A stretch of 64,000 nucleotides of DNA from Peptostreptococcaceae bacterium (GTDB lineage Bacteria > Bacillota > Clostridia > Peptostreptococcales > Peptostreptococcaceae). The notes under the pieces were generated by a model, which saw nothing but the letters and a program-made list of their open reading frames with translations, was not told the origin of the DNA and ran no database searches. Shown here piece by piece: positions 1-8,943 of the stretch; positions within the stretch are counted from its first letter, which is position 1; each line of letters opens with the position of its first letter. The translations under genes and the position numbers were made by a program. The stretch spans positions 186,001 to 250,000 of the forward strand of contig CABIZO010000004.1 of assembly GCA_902363255.1 (NCBI GenBank), given 5' to 3'.

Positions 1-1
1 T

Positions 2-490
2 GAAGGATTAATTTTGGAGAATAAGAATGACGAAAATCATAGAATTTTTCTTGTTCATGGACATCAAGGAGACTTGATTAATGATGAACTATATAAGTTG
101 GGAAGATTCTTGGTTAGGTATTTTTGGAGAATTTTAGAGATGTGGGGTGTTAATGATCCTACAGCTGCAGGTAAAAACTATAAAAAGAAAAATGGAGTAG
201 AGCGTAAACTTATGGAGTGGACACAAGAAAATGATGTAATGATGATTGCAGGTCATACACATAAACCAACATTTCCACGTGTCGGCAAACCTATGTATTT
301 TAATGATGGAAGCTGTGTACATCCAGAATGTATAACTGCAATAGAAATAGAAAATGGGTGTATCTCTTTAGTTAAATGGTATGTTATGACCAGGGAAGAC
401 AGAACCATGTATGTGGAAAGAGAAGTTTTGGCAGGACCAGCAAAACTGAAAGATTATTTTGAATATAATAAGACTGCTGAAAAAGTATAG
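2..490 (+). CDS. Calcineurin-like metallophosphoesterase, C-terminal part
   Basis: The gene is cut by the left edge of the window; the reading frame is open from base 2. The visible 162 codons carry two metal-binding signatures of calcineurin-like phosphoesterases: a VHGHQGD segment near the start and the IAGHTHKPTFP (GHxH) motif, followed by a NDGS strand. Members hydrolyse phosphomonoesters or phosphodiesters with two bound metal ions. The general shape (helical insert between the two histidine motifs, GHTH near the end) is like UDP-diacylglucosamine hydrolase-type enzymes, but the substrate cannot be deduced and the N-terminal metal ligands lie outside the window. A hairpin terminator follows, so it ends its transcript. 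Confidence 0.85.
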   Translation, partial: EGLILENKNDENHRIFLVHGHQGDLINDELYKLGRFLVRYFWRILEMWGVNDPTAAGKNYKKKNGVERKLMEWTQENDVMMIAGHTHKPTFPRVGKPMYFNDGSCVHPECITAIEIENGCISLVKWYVMTREDRTMYVEREVLAGPAKLKDYFEYNKTAEKV

Positions 491-527
491 ATGGAGATTT
501 TAAAATAGAATATAGTTTTATAGTTAT

Positions 528-564
528 AAAGCTAGTCAATAATCACGGCTAGCTTTATTTTTTG
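528..564 (+). terminator. Rho-independent terminator of the phosphoesterase gene
   Basis: Inverted repeat AAAGCTAG (528-535) / CTAGCTTT (549-556) followed by a T-rich run. Confidence 0.75.
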
Positions 565-700
565 CTATGGTATTTAATATGCACAATTAAAATTTATAGG
601 ATGAAAAAAGCATCATATAATTAATTAATTAATAAAAAACTGAATGTGATATATTACTAAAAAGTATTGAGTATTACTATCAGATATAGGGTCAGTATTT

Positions 701-1585
701 TTGGAGATTAATATTAAAAAGATATGTAATACGAAGAGGCTATTAGAAAAATATCATTATGGTGCCACAATTGTAGACACGCATATTGACACTCTTATGT
801 CTGCCGTTGATAAAAATACATATTTACCATTAAACTCTATGACTAATACTCATACTGAAGTAAATGTTGAGAAGGTGGTAAAAGGTGGACTTGATATTGC
901 CATTGGACAAATAGAAGAAGCTTACTCTTTAAATAAAGATAATGCAATTGAATAGATAAATTAGCTAAAAATAGTGGTGTGGCTCAAGTTACACTTTATA
1001 CAAAGATAATAGGAGAAGATACAAAAAATGTAAGTTCTAAAGAAGTTAGTGATGTTATTGACTATATAGTTAATAGAATAGGTATTGATCATGTTGGTAT
1101 TGATTCAGATTTTGATAGCGCACCAATGCCTATAGATTTACAAGATGCAACTCAATTGCCTAACTTAGATAAGGAACTTATTAATAGAGGATATAATAAA
1201 AAAAGAAATATATATAATTTTAAGTGGAAACACTTTAAGAGTTATGAAAAAAGTTGAACAAAAAAGTAATAATAAAAATACAGGTAAATTTCTAATCATA
1301 AAACTATGTATAAAAATGGGTGAGAAAATATCTGCTAATAATAAAGAATTTACAGCTATTATAAATATTATAAAAAATACAAAAAGATATAAGTTAAAAA
1401 AAGGTAGCGAAAGAGTTATAATAGATGGAATAGAAGTAGGCTGCCAATATAATAGTAAAACTAATGAGATATGTGTTAAATTTTATGAAAAGTTAGATTA
1501 TTATTTTCATGTTATTACATTTTTAGCTAAAACCACTAATGGAAAGGAAAGTAGAGAAACTATTTTATTTTATGTAAATAAATAG
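701..1585 (+). pseudogene. Decayed M19 (membrane/renal-type) dipeptidase with C-terminal extension domain
   Basis: Three pieces in changing frames belong to one dead gene. Piece one (701-955, TTG start) has the M19 N-terminus with the zinc motif THID. Piece two (about 952-1257, another frame) starts in IDKLAKNSG and contains GIDHVGIDSDFDS, NLDKELINRGY, the family's C-terminal zinc-site region. About 200 residues between them are missing. Near 1230 a second shift puts the family-typical GNTLRVMKKVEQ into the frame of an open stretch at 1244-1585, whose last 100 residues look like a small beta-rich extension domain. The latter could be misread as a separate 113-residue gene. Family assignment is from motif recognition; the exact number of lesions needs alignment to an intact homologue. 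Confidence 0.75.
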
Positions 1586-1692
1586 AATATAAAGATATTT
1601 CTTAAAAAATAATTTCAAATGTCTTATTGAAATAAGCCTAAATTCTTATGTTAAAACAATGAATAGTTATAAGAAGTATTTAGATAAAAAGA

Positions 1693-1720
1693 GAGATTAG
1701 TGCTTTACTAATCTCCCTTT
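1693..1720 (+). terminator. Terminator between the dipeptidase pseudogene and the P450 gene
   Basis: GAGATTAGT (1693-1701) / ACTAATCTC (1707-1715) with a short T run. It may serve both convergent units. Confidence 0.65.
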
Positions 1721-1788
1721 AATCTATAATTATGGAATTTATAAATAGACCTTATCAATGAATAGGAAATATTCGGTGTAATCAAGAA

Positions 1789-3048
1789 TTATTTCTTTCT
1801 TTTAATATTACTCATAATAAATCCGCTTCTAGGTAGTGTTGGTATTTTGTCCAAGGGATAACTTAAATCCTGCTCCTTAACATGGTAATCAATATTATTA
1901 AGTAAAAAATCTAGTACTACCTCTGTAATTTTTATAGTAACACCTTCACCTGGACATCTATGCGTTATGGCTGGGTTACCTCCACCTTGAGGTATAAAAT
2001 CAAATAAATCTTGTTCTTTATTTTTAAATCTCTCTGGATCAAATTTCTCTGGTTCATTCCAAATTTGTGGGTCATGATTTATTCCATATACATCAAGTAT
2101 TACAAGATCTCCCTTTTTAAATTCATATCTATTCCATAGAAAATTTTGTTTTACCTTTGCTACAACAAAAGGAGTAAAAGGATAAAAACGTCTAACTTCT
2201 TGAACGAATATTTCATAGTAATTATCTTCATTTTTTATAAGTTTTTCTTTACAGTGAGGATTAGTATGTAAAGCAAGGGCAGCAAAAACTACATAAGTAG
2301 AAACTGCTACAATTGGACGAATAGTATTTATTACTTCTATGGCTACCATTTTGCTATCCAATAACTTATTGTCCGTATCTTTATAAAAAGTAATTTTGTA
2401 AAGTGGTGAATTTTCTCCTACTTTAATCTTATTATTTCTCACATCTTCTACTATATTTTCTATCCATCTTTCTGTACTTTTTCTTGCTTTTTTACCTTTT
2501 TCATATTTTGGACCAACTGATGCAAAACTATAAATCATCCTTAGAAAATCATTTGCTCTAGTCTTTGCTTCTTCCCTTGTTATACAAATTCCAACCCAAT
2601 TACATACTACATAGCATATTATTTCACTTATTTCTCTAAAAAGTACTACTTCGCCCATATGCTCCCACTTATCTATTGATTTTATTAATTCTTCTTTCAC
2701 TAATCTTCCTATTTTTTCTTCCTCTTTTTGTGAAAGTATATTCATAAATAAAGATTTTCTTTTAATATGAGCTAAACCATCTTTACCTTGTATGGCATTT
2801 ACACCAAATAAAGTTTTTTGAATTCTTTTTGGTGCAACACCTTTTCTTTGAAATAAATCTGGATTATAAAAAATTTTTGATGCTTCTTTTCCAGTAATAC
2901 ATATGGCCTTTTGACCCATTATACGTGTTTTAAAAATATGTGAATTAAATAAATTCATTCTATTTGGAATAAATAAATAGCCCTCTTTTAATATATTAAG
3001 AGTATTATCCAAACCTCTCTCCTTAGGAATATTACTATTTTGTCTCAT
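1789..3048 (-). CDS. CYP152-family cytochrome P450 fatty-acid peroxygenase
   Basis: A 419-residue P450 of the hydrogen-peroxide-using CYP152 family, which hydroxylates long-chain fatty acids at the alpha or beta carbon without a reductase. Visible landmarks: the haem-ligand segment FIPQGGG...HRCPGE with Cys365, the EVRR helix-K motif (284-287), and the family's Arg-Pro pair (Arg244-Pro245) that binds the substrate carboxylate. The position that is His in the decarboxylase OleT is Gln87 here (NAIQGKDG), as in the Bacillus subtilis hydroxylase, so hydroxylation is the likelier main reaction (inference). The length fits the family. It is transcribed divergently from the HutD-like gene. In an anaerobe it could serve peroxide consumption or lipid modification; the role is not shown by the sequence. 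Confidence 0.93.
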   Translation of the reverse strand: MRQNSNIPKERGLDNTLNILKEGYLFIPNRMNLFNSHIFKTRIMGQKAICITGKEASKIFYNPDLFQRKGVAPKRIQKTLFGVNAIQGKDGLAHIKRKSLFMNILSQKEEEKIGRLVKEELIKSIDKWEHMGEVVLFREISEIICYVVCNWVGICITREEAKTRANDFLRMIYSFASVGPKYEKGKKARKSTERWIENIVEDVRNNKIKVGENSPLYKITFYKDTDNKLLDSKMVAIEVINTIRPIVAVSTYVVFAALALHTNPHCKEKLIKNEDNYYEIFVQEVRRFYPFTPFVVAKVKQNFLWNRYEFKKGDLVILDVYGINHDPQIWNEPEKFDPERFKNKEQDLFDFIPQGGGNPAITHRCPGEGVTIKITEVVLDFLLNNIDYHVKEQDLSYPLDKIPTLPRSGFIMSNIKRKK

Positions 3049-3224
3049 ATTTTACTTCCTTTCATATGCTGATTTAAGATATTTATATATTTAGATTGGT
3101 TAATATTCTATATTTAACAATAATTTTAAAACCATTTTATCTTATTATTCATTACAATTATAATTTTTATGTATAATTACTCTATGAGGGTTATTAGATT
3201 ATTTACCAATGAAGGGGGAGTATT

Positions 3225-3821
3225 ATGAGCCGAATTAAAATCATAAAAAAAGAAAATATTTTAACTAGTAAATGGTCAGGAGGAACAACTACACAACTTT
3301 ATATATATCCTGAAAATGAACTTTATGAAAATAGGAATTTTAAATTTAGAATAAGTTCGGCAAAAGTGAACCTGGAAGAATCTACTTTTACCAAACTACC
3401 AAAGATAAAAAGAAAAATAATGATACTAGATGGAAAACTTAAACTAATACATGAAAATCATTATAATGTTACTCTTGAAAAATTTGAACAAGATACTTTT
3501 TATGGAGATTGGAATACAAAAAGTTATGGAAAAGTAACTGATTTTAATTTAATGATGGATGAAAACACAGATGGTATTATAGAATATATAAACTTGGAAA
3601 ATGAAAAAATTATTAATAGTAATAAGAACCAAGAGTACGAAAATACTACAGAAGTTTTTTATTGTGTAAAAGGTAAAATAAATATAAATGTAGATAATGA
3701 ATGTAAACAATTGGAATATGGTGACGTTGCTATTATTGAATATAATGATAAAATAGAAATAGAACTTAATAATGTGGAACAATTTAATTCAGATATAATA
3801 AGAACAAAAGTAAATTACTAA
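3225..3821 (+). CDS. HutD/Ves family cupin-like protein
   Basis: 198 residues. The start of the protein (KWSGGTTTQLYIYPE, residues 16-30) followed by FRISSAKV, then a strand-rich stretch with ILDGKLKL, matches the HutD/Ves family, a bicupin fold often found near histidine-degradation genes, but no hut genes are nearby. Its biochemical activity is not established. The start ATG is preceded by GGGGGAG. It faces away from the P450 gene across about 175 bp that must hold both promoters, and it lies 52 bp before a nitroreductase with no terminator between, so co-transcription with that gene is possible. Confidence 0.75.
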   Translation: MSRIKIIKKENILTSKWSGGTTTQLYIYPENELYENRNFKFRISSAKVNLEESTFTKLPKIKRKIMILDGKLKLIHENHYNVTLEKFEQDTFYGDWNTKSYGKVTDFNLMMDENTDGIIEYINLENEKIINSNKNQEYENTTEVFYCVKGKININVDNECKQLEYGDVAIIEYNDKIEIELNNVEQFNSDIIRTKVNY

Positions 3822-3873
3822 AATATTAAATAAAGAAATTACAAAATGCTGATTATATTAGGGAGGAAAATTT

Positions 3874-4389
3874 ATGTTAGAAATATTAAAAAACAGAAGA
3901 AGTATAAGAAAATTTACAGAAGAGAAGGTATCAAAAGAAGATTTAGAAAAAATATTAAAAGCAGGTTTACTAGCACCTTCATCTATGGGTAAAAAGCCAG
4001 TTGAAATGATAGTTGTTGAAGATAAAGAAGTAATTTCTAAATTGGAAAATTGCAAAAAGCATGGAACTGTACCATTAAAAACTGCACCGCTTGTAATTGC
4101 TGTTATAGGAGATAGTGAACTAAGTGATGTATGGGTAGAAGATGCATCTATAGTTTCTATTTTAATTCAGTTGGAAGTGGAAAAACTGGGATTAGGTTCA
4201 ACTTGGGTTCAAATGAGAAAAAGGGAGTCTTTAGAAAAAGATTCTGAAGAAGCTGTTAGAGAAGTTCTTGCCATTCCTGAAAAATACGGTGTTTTATCAC
4301 TTATAGCTATTGGTTATAAGAACGAGGAAAAGAAACCTTATGATGATAGTGATTTAAATTTTGAAAAAATTCATTATAACAAATTTTAA
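3874..4389 (+). CDS. Nitroreductase-family flavoprotein
   Basis: 171 residues, the short single-domain form. The N-terminal RRSIRKF (residues 8-14) with the following LxxGLLAPSS is the FMN-binding start of nitroreductase-family enzymes, and the GLGSTW segment in the second half is also typical. These proteins use NAD(P)H and FMN to reduce nitro compounds, quinones or other electrophiles; the natural substrate cannot be read. It has a good ribosome site (GGGAGG). It sits between the HutD-like and UvrC-like genes, all on the plus strand with short gaps, so a three-gene transcript ending at the hairpin near 5.47 kb is plausible. Confidence 0.87.
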   Translation: MLEILKNRRSIRKFTEEKVSKEDLEKILKAGLLAPSSMGKKPVEMIVVEDKEVISKLENCKKHGTVPLKTAPLVIAVIGDSELSDVWVEDASIVSILIQLEVEKLGLGSTWVQMRKRESLEKDSEEAVREVLAIPEKYGVLSLIAIGYKNEEKKPYDDSDLNFEKIHYNKF

Positions 4390-4427
4390 TGTAAAAAAGA
4401 TAAAAAACATCAAGAGGTACATGACCA

Positions 4428-5405
4428 ATGAATTTAAATGATAGAATTGATAAAATGCTTGAATGTGCAGGTATTTATATAATGAAAGATTCTTATGACA
4501 ATATTATTTACGTGGGAAAATCAATAAATTTAAGAAGTCGTGTAAAAAGCTACTTTAGAGAAAATCTAAATAGGTCTCGTAAGATTGACAGGATGGTTAA
4601 GTTTATAAATGATATTGATTATATCACTACAGATACAGAGTTGGATGCTCTTTTACTAGAATGTGACTATATTCATAACATAAGACCCATGTATAACACT
4701 TTAATGAACAACTATGAAAAATATAAATATGTAAAGTTAGATGATAGAAGTCTAAACTTAATTGATGTGGTAGATGAAAAAGATGATGAGGGTACCTATT
4801 TTGGACCTTTTTCCATGAACAAAAGATTATTTACCCTTAGGGATTTTTTATTAGATTATTTCAAATTACCTACTTGTAATACAAAGACAAAGTGTATTAG
4901 ATACAATATTGATAAATGTATAGGAACTTGTAGAGTGGACACTAAAGAAAAAAGTAAAGATATCTATAAGACTTTAGTTAATACTTTTGAAGGAAAAGAT
5001 GATTTTATAAAAGAACTGGAAAATGAGATGATAAATCAATCTTCATTATTGAATTTTGAAAAAGCCATGGAAATTAAAACGAACCTGGAACTGCTTAAAA
5101 GTATTAGTCAAAAACAAAATGCCTTTGAGTTATTTAAGAAAAATTCCAAGTTTGTATTATGGACAAATATTGATAATAAAAGATATAAGTTGTACCTAAT
5201 TAATGGTGTTAATGTTGAGTTTAGTGAAATTATTTCAGTAGATGAGTTTAATGATGAAAAAAATAATGAATTAGTTGTTAGGATTAGAAAATTTAGAGAA
5301 AATGATGAGAACAAAACATTATATGATAAGTCCTATATTGATTACATAAATATTATTTATTCATATATTTATAAAAGTGGAAAAGTTAATTATATTAATA
5401 TATAA
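4428..5405 (+). CDS. Short UvrC-like GIY-YIG protein
   Basis: 325 residues. Residues 15-30 (GIY...YVGKS) with Arg36 and the LLLECDYI...RPMYN segment form the GIY-YIG nuclease domain of the N-terminal half of UvrC. A cysteine group (PTCNTKTKC...CIGTC, about 148-168) and a UVR-type helix (LLNFEKAMEIKTNLELL, about 207-223) follow, again as in UvrC. The C-terminal RNase-H-like nuclease and helix-hairpin-helix domains of true UvrC (about 600 residues) are absent. It is therefore a stand-alone UvrC homologue, like Cho in architecture, which would make only the 3' incision (inference). No LexA-type site is visible just upstream. The start is supported by AAGAGGT 10 bases before the ATG. Confidence 0.85.
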   Translation: MNLNDRIDKMLECAGIYIMKDSYDNIIYVGKSINLRSRVKSYFRENLNRSRKIDRMVKFINDIDYITTDTELDALLLECDYIHNIRPMYNTLMNNYEKYKYVKLDDRSLNLIDVVDEKDDEGTYFGPFSMNKRLFTLRDFLLDYFKLPTCNTKTKCIRYNIDKCIGTCRVDTKEKSKDIYKTLVNTFEGKDDFIKELENEMINQSSLLNFEKAMEIKTNLELLKSISQKQNAFELFKKNSKFVLWTNIDNKRYKLYLINGVNVEFSEIISVDEFNDEKNNELVVRIRKFRENDENKTLYDKSYIDYINIIYSYIYKSGKVNYINI

Positions 5406-5442
5406 TCATGATGAATACATCAGATGAAATATTAATATAAAT

Positions 5443-5493
5443 AAAAAAGAAGTTATCTCATAATTATTAAAAATTTGAGATAACTTCTTTTTT
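5443..5493 (+). terminator. Strong bidirectional-type hairpin terminator
   Basis: 18-base arms at 5443-5460 and 5476-5493 (core GAAGTTATCTCA / TGAGATAACTTC) flanked by A and T runs. It ends the HutD-nitroreductase-UvrC-like unit. Confidence 0.9.
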
Positions 5494-5704
5494 ATTTATA
5501 CAATATATTATAGATATACATTAGCGTATTAATAACCTATCAAATACATTTCTAATAGGTAAGTGCTAAAGATATGTTTAATCCTATTAAATACAAGAAT
5601 TTAAGGTATTTATAAAATAAACTTTTACTTCATAAAATGCCTTCTTTAATAATATAAATTATATTGACCTAAGTTTTTTATTAATTACATTAAGGTGGTG
5701 TTTT

Positions 5705-6613
5705 ATGTATCCAGTTTATAAAAATATAAGTGTAAGAGAAAAATGTGAAGAGGTGAAAGTATTTTTCCCACCTCAACATCAAAACTGTCAGCCAGGACTA
5801 GAATATTTAATGATGCCAAGACCTATTTCCATTAATCCTTATTATGTAGGTAGTTGTAAGTTGAAAGACAAGGTGGCAATTATAACTGGTGGTGATAGTG
5901 GTATTGGAAGAGCAGTGTCTTATGCATTTGCTAAAGAAGGAGCTGATCTAGCGATTTCGTATTATAATGAGGATAAAGATGCAAATGAAACAAAAGAATT
6001 TATAGAAAAATTGGGAAGAAAATGTTTATTGATACCTGGAGACTTAAAAAAGGAAGAAATGTCTACTATAGTTGCTGAAAAAACAATAAAATGCTTCGGA
6101 AAAATAGATATATTAGTCAATAATCACGCAGTTCAATTTGTACAAAATAGCATATTAGATATTAGTGCTGAACAACTTGATTTGACATTCAAAACTAATA
6201 TTTATCCATTCTTTTATATGACAAAGGCAGTTTTACCATACTTGAAAAAAGGTGCATCAATAATTAATACAACTTCAATAACAGCTTATAAAGGAGAACC
6301 TTTACTTATTGATTATAGCGCAACTAAGGGAGCAATCCTTACTTTTACACGCTCTCTTTCTCAATCTTTAATAAAAGATGGCATAAGAGTAAATGGTGTG
6401 GCTCCAGGTCCTATTTGGACACCATTAATTCCGGCTTCTTTTTCAGCTGAACAAGTAGAAACTTTTGGAAGCGGTACAAGTAAAGTACCTATGAATAGAG
6501 CAGGTCAGCCATTTGAAGTTGCCACAAGCTATGTATTTTTAGCAAGTGATGATTCAAGTTACATGTCTGGTCAAGTTCTTCATCCAAATGGTGGAGAGAT
6601 AGTTGGCTCATAA
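5705..6613 (+). CDS. Short-chain dehydrogenase/reductase with N-terminal extension (YhdF/YghA type)
   Basis: 302 residues. After a ~55-residue leader rich in proline and aromatic residues comes a classical Rossmann SDR: TGGDSGIG nucleotide-binding motif, VNNHAV, catalytic Ser in NTTSIT and the Tyr-x3-Lys pair in DYSATKG, then the APGPIWTPL substrate loop and the C-terminal SGQVLHPNGGEIV. The long leader and the TGGDSGIG variant are typical of the general-stress SDR group found in Bacillus and enterobacteria, oxidoreductases of unsettled substrate. Its ATG follows AAGGTGGTG at normal distance. It stands alone, between two terminators, and is thus probably monocistronic. Confidence 0.9.
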   Translation: MYPVYKNISVREKCEEVKVFFPPQHQNCQPGLEYLMMPRPISINPYYVGSCKLKDKVAIITGGDSGIGRAVSYAFAKEGADLAISYYNEDKDANETKEFIEKLGRKCLLIPGDLKKEEMSTIVAEKTIKCFGKIDILVNNHAVQFVQNSILDISAEQLDLTFKTNIYPFFYMTKAVLPYLKKGASIINTTSITAYKGEPLLIDYSATKGAILTFTRSLSQSLIKDGIRVNGVAPGPIWTPLIPASFSAEQVETFGSGTSKVPMNRAGQPFEVATSYVFLASDDSSYMSGQVLHPNGGEIVGS

Positions 6614-6631
6614 TTTAATATTTCTATTATC

Positions 6632-6664
6632 AAAGTATTGAATTTTTATTCAATACTTTTTTAT
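6632..6664 (+). terminator. Terminator of the SDR gene
   Basis: AAAGTATTGAA (6632-6642) / TTCAATACTTT (6649-6659) followed by T6. Confidence 0.85.
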
Positions 6665-6697
6665 AGAAAAAAGTTTAAAGTTAAAAAAAAGGTGTAT

Positions 6698-6744
6698 ATA
6701 CTATATATAGTGTTTCGGGAATGCTATGAAACTATATATGGTGT
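6698..6744 (+). promoter_or_regulatory. Paired NrdR boxes in the nrdEF promoter
   Basis: Two near-palindromic 16-mers, ATACTATATATAGTGT (6698-6713) and AAACTATATATGGTGT (6729-6744), match the NrdR box consensus and lie 31 bp apart centre to centre, i.e. three helical turns, the arrangement NrdR needs. A possible -10 (TATACT, 6697-6702) overlaps the first box, which fits repression of nrdEF when dATP is high. nrdR itself is not in the window. Confidence 0.85.
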
Positions 6745-6831
6745 TTTTAATCATGAATTAAACATGATACATATTAAATAAATATGAGTAGAACACAGAT
6801 TATAAAAGAGTTAATTAAAAGGATGGGAAAT

Positions 6832-8931
6832 ATGAACTGGATAGAACTTAACAACCAAGTAATCATCAAAGATAATAATGGAAAATATCAATTAGAGAAA
6901 GATAAAGAAGCTTTAGAAAGTTATATAAATGAATATGTAAGGCCAAAGTTAAAGAAATTCAATAGTTTAGAAGAGAGATTAAAATACTTAATAGAAAATA
7001 ATTATTACTGTGAAGAAGTGGTAAATAGATATAGCATGGACTTTATAAAAAAAGTTTATAATCATATAATCTCATGTGATTTTAAATTCCAATCATATAT
7101 GAGTGCAAATAAATTCTATCAAAACTATGCCCTAAAAAGTGATGATAAAAAAATCATACTAGAAACCTATAATGACAAGGTATTAATAGTATCACTGGCT
7201 TTAGGTGATGGAAATGAAGAACTGGCACTAAGCTTAGCAGGTAAATTGGTAAAACAAGAATTCCAGCCAGCAACACCTACATTTTTAAATGCGGGAAGAA
7301 CAAGATCAGGTAAGATGGTTTCTTGTTTTCTACTTTCAGTGGAAGATAGTACAGAAGGAATTTCTTATGCAATATCGTCTGCCAATCATTTATCAAAAAT
7401 AGGTGGAGGAGTTGCCCTTAATTTAACGAGATTAAGAGCTTTAGGAGATCCTATAAAAGGAATAGAGGGAGCAGCAGGAGGTCCTGTTGGTGTGGCAAAA
7501 ATGTTGGAACAATCTTTTAGCTACTTTAATCAAATGGGAGCTAGACAGGGTGCAGGAGCTGTATATTTGAGTGTTTTCCATCCAGATTTTGAATTATTAA
7601 TGGATACAAAGAAAATCAATGCTGATGAAAAAATAAGGTTGGCAAGTTTATCTCTAGGTGCCATAATTCACGATAAATTTATGGAACTGGCAGAAAAAAA
7701 TGAGAAAGCTTATGCCTTTTATCCTTATAGTGTATATAAGAAATATAAAGTACATCTTGATGAGATAAAGATGGATGAATGGTACGATAAATTGGTAGCT
7801 GATTCTGATATAAAGAAAAAAGAAATAAATCCAAGACAAATGTTAACTAAAATAGCAGCTACACAACAAGAAAGTGGGTATCCTTATGTAATATTTATAG
7901 ATACAGCAAATAAAGAACATACTTTAAAAGATTTAGGAATAATAAAAATGTCCAACTTATGCTGTGAAATCTTCCAATATCAAACACCTTCTTACATAAA
8001 AGGTTACTGTGGAGATAATAATTGGGGACAAGATATAAGTTGTAACTTAGGCTCATTAAATATAGCAAATATTATGGACAATAAAGATATAGAAAAAACA
8101 GTGGATACAGCCATAAGAGCTTTAACTTTTGTTTCAGATAAAACAGACATTGTTGAAGTACCAACAGTGAAAAGTGGAAATGATAAATCTCACTCCATAG
8201 GCCTTGGTGCCATGAATTTACATGGATATTTAGTTAGGGAAAATATACTTTATACTTCTGAGGAAGCAGTAGAGTTTTGTGACGTATTCTTTGCAATGAT
8301 AAGATATTATGCCATAAAAGCATCAATGAAAATAGCCATGGAAAGAAAAGAAACTTTTGTTGGATTTGAAAAATCAGAGTATGCAAAGGGAAGAGAAAGT
8401 GAAGTTTTATCAAGATACTATGAAAAGTCATACTTACCAAAGTCTGATAAAATAAAAGAGTTATTTGAAGGAATTAATATTCCAACTACTGAAGAATGGT
8501 CAAAACTATTAGATGAAGTAAAAGAAAATGGTATATACAATGCTTATTTAACAGCGATAGCGCCAACACAAAGTATAAGTTATGTGCAAAATGCCACAAG
8601 TAGTATTATGCCAATTACAGAGCCAGTAGAAGTTAGAACTTATGGAGATTCAACAACAATTTATACCATGCCGTTTTTAACTAATGAAAACATGCTTTAT
8701 TATCAATCAGGTTATAGAATGGACATGAGAAAAGTAATAGACATAGTAGCCACAACTCAACAACATGTTGACCAAGGAATATCTACAACATTATTTGTAA
8801 CAGATGACAAAACTACTAGAGATATAGCAAGATATTATATTTACGCTTATAAAAAAGGATTAAAAAGTTTATATTACACAAGGACAAAAATGACAAGAGA
8901 AGATAATGAGTGTCTAATGTGTTCTGTATAG
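6832..8931 (+). CDS. nrdE: Ribonucleoside-diphosphate reductase class Ib, alpha subunit
   Basis: The large subunit that reduces ribonucleoside diphosphates to deoxy forms. It aligns along its length with NrdE: ATPTFLNAGRTRSG, catalytic-site cysteines in VSCFLL and ISCNLGSLN, the thiyl-radical cysteine in SNLCCEI (with an extra Cys next to it, where Ser or Thr is usual), the IAPT...SYVQ loop and a C-terminal redox pair ECLMCSV. The start at 6832 is preferred because AAAAGGA lies 8 bases before it and the protein then begins MNWIELNNQ as in homologues; an in-frame ATG at 6784 lacks a ribosome site. It is 12 bp from nrdF. nrdI and nrdH, common partners of class Ib, are not adjacent. Confidence 0.95.
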   Translation: MNWIELNNQVIIKDNNGKYQLEKDKEALESYINEYVRPKLKKFNSLEERLKYLIENNYYCEEVVNRYSMDFIKKVYNHIISCDFKFQSYMSANKFYQNYALKSDDKKIILETYNDKVLIVSLALGDGNEELALSLAGKLVKQEFQPATPTFLNAGRTRSGKMVSCFLLSVEDSTEGISYAISSANHLSKIGGGVALNLTRLRALGDPIKGIEGAAGGPVGVAKMLEQSFSYFNQMGARQGAGAVYLSVFHPDFELLMDTKKINADEKIRLASLSLGAIIHDKFMELAEKNEKAYAFYPYSVYKKYKVHLDEIKMDEWYDKLVADSDIKKKEINPRQMLTKIAATQQESGYPYVIFIDTANKEHTLKDLGIIKMSNLCCEIFQYQTPSYIKGYCGDNNWGQDISCNLGSLNIANIMDNKDIEKTVDTAIRALTFVSDKTDIVEVPTVKSGNDKSHSIGLGAMNLHGYLVRENILYTSEEAVEFCDVFFAMIRYYAIKASMKIAMERKETFVGFEKSEYAKGRESEVLSRYYEKSYLPKSDKIKELFEGINIPTTEEWSKLLDEVKENGIYNAYLTAIAPTQSISYVQNATSSIMPITEPVEVRTYGDSTTIYTMPFLTNENMLYYQSGYRMDMRKVIDIVATTQQHVDQGISTTLFVTDDKTTRDIARYYIYAYKKGLKSLYYTRTKMTREDNECLMCSV

Positions 8932-8943
8932 GGAGAGGAAATT

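Noticed and set aside
1244..1585. Separate 113-residue hypothetical gene
   Set aside because: Its first residues are the end of the dipeptidase (LRVMKKVEQ) in a shifted frame; merged into the pseudogene.
6784..6831. Earlier start for nrdE
   Set aside because: No ribosome site at 6784; the 6832 start has AAAAGGA and fits homologues.
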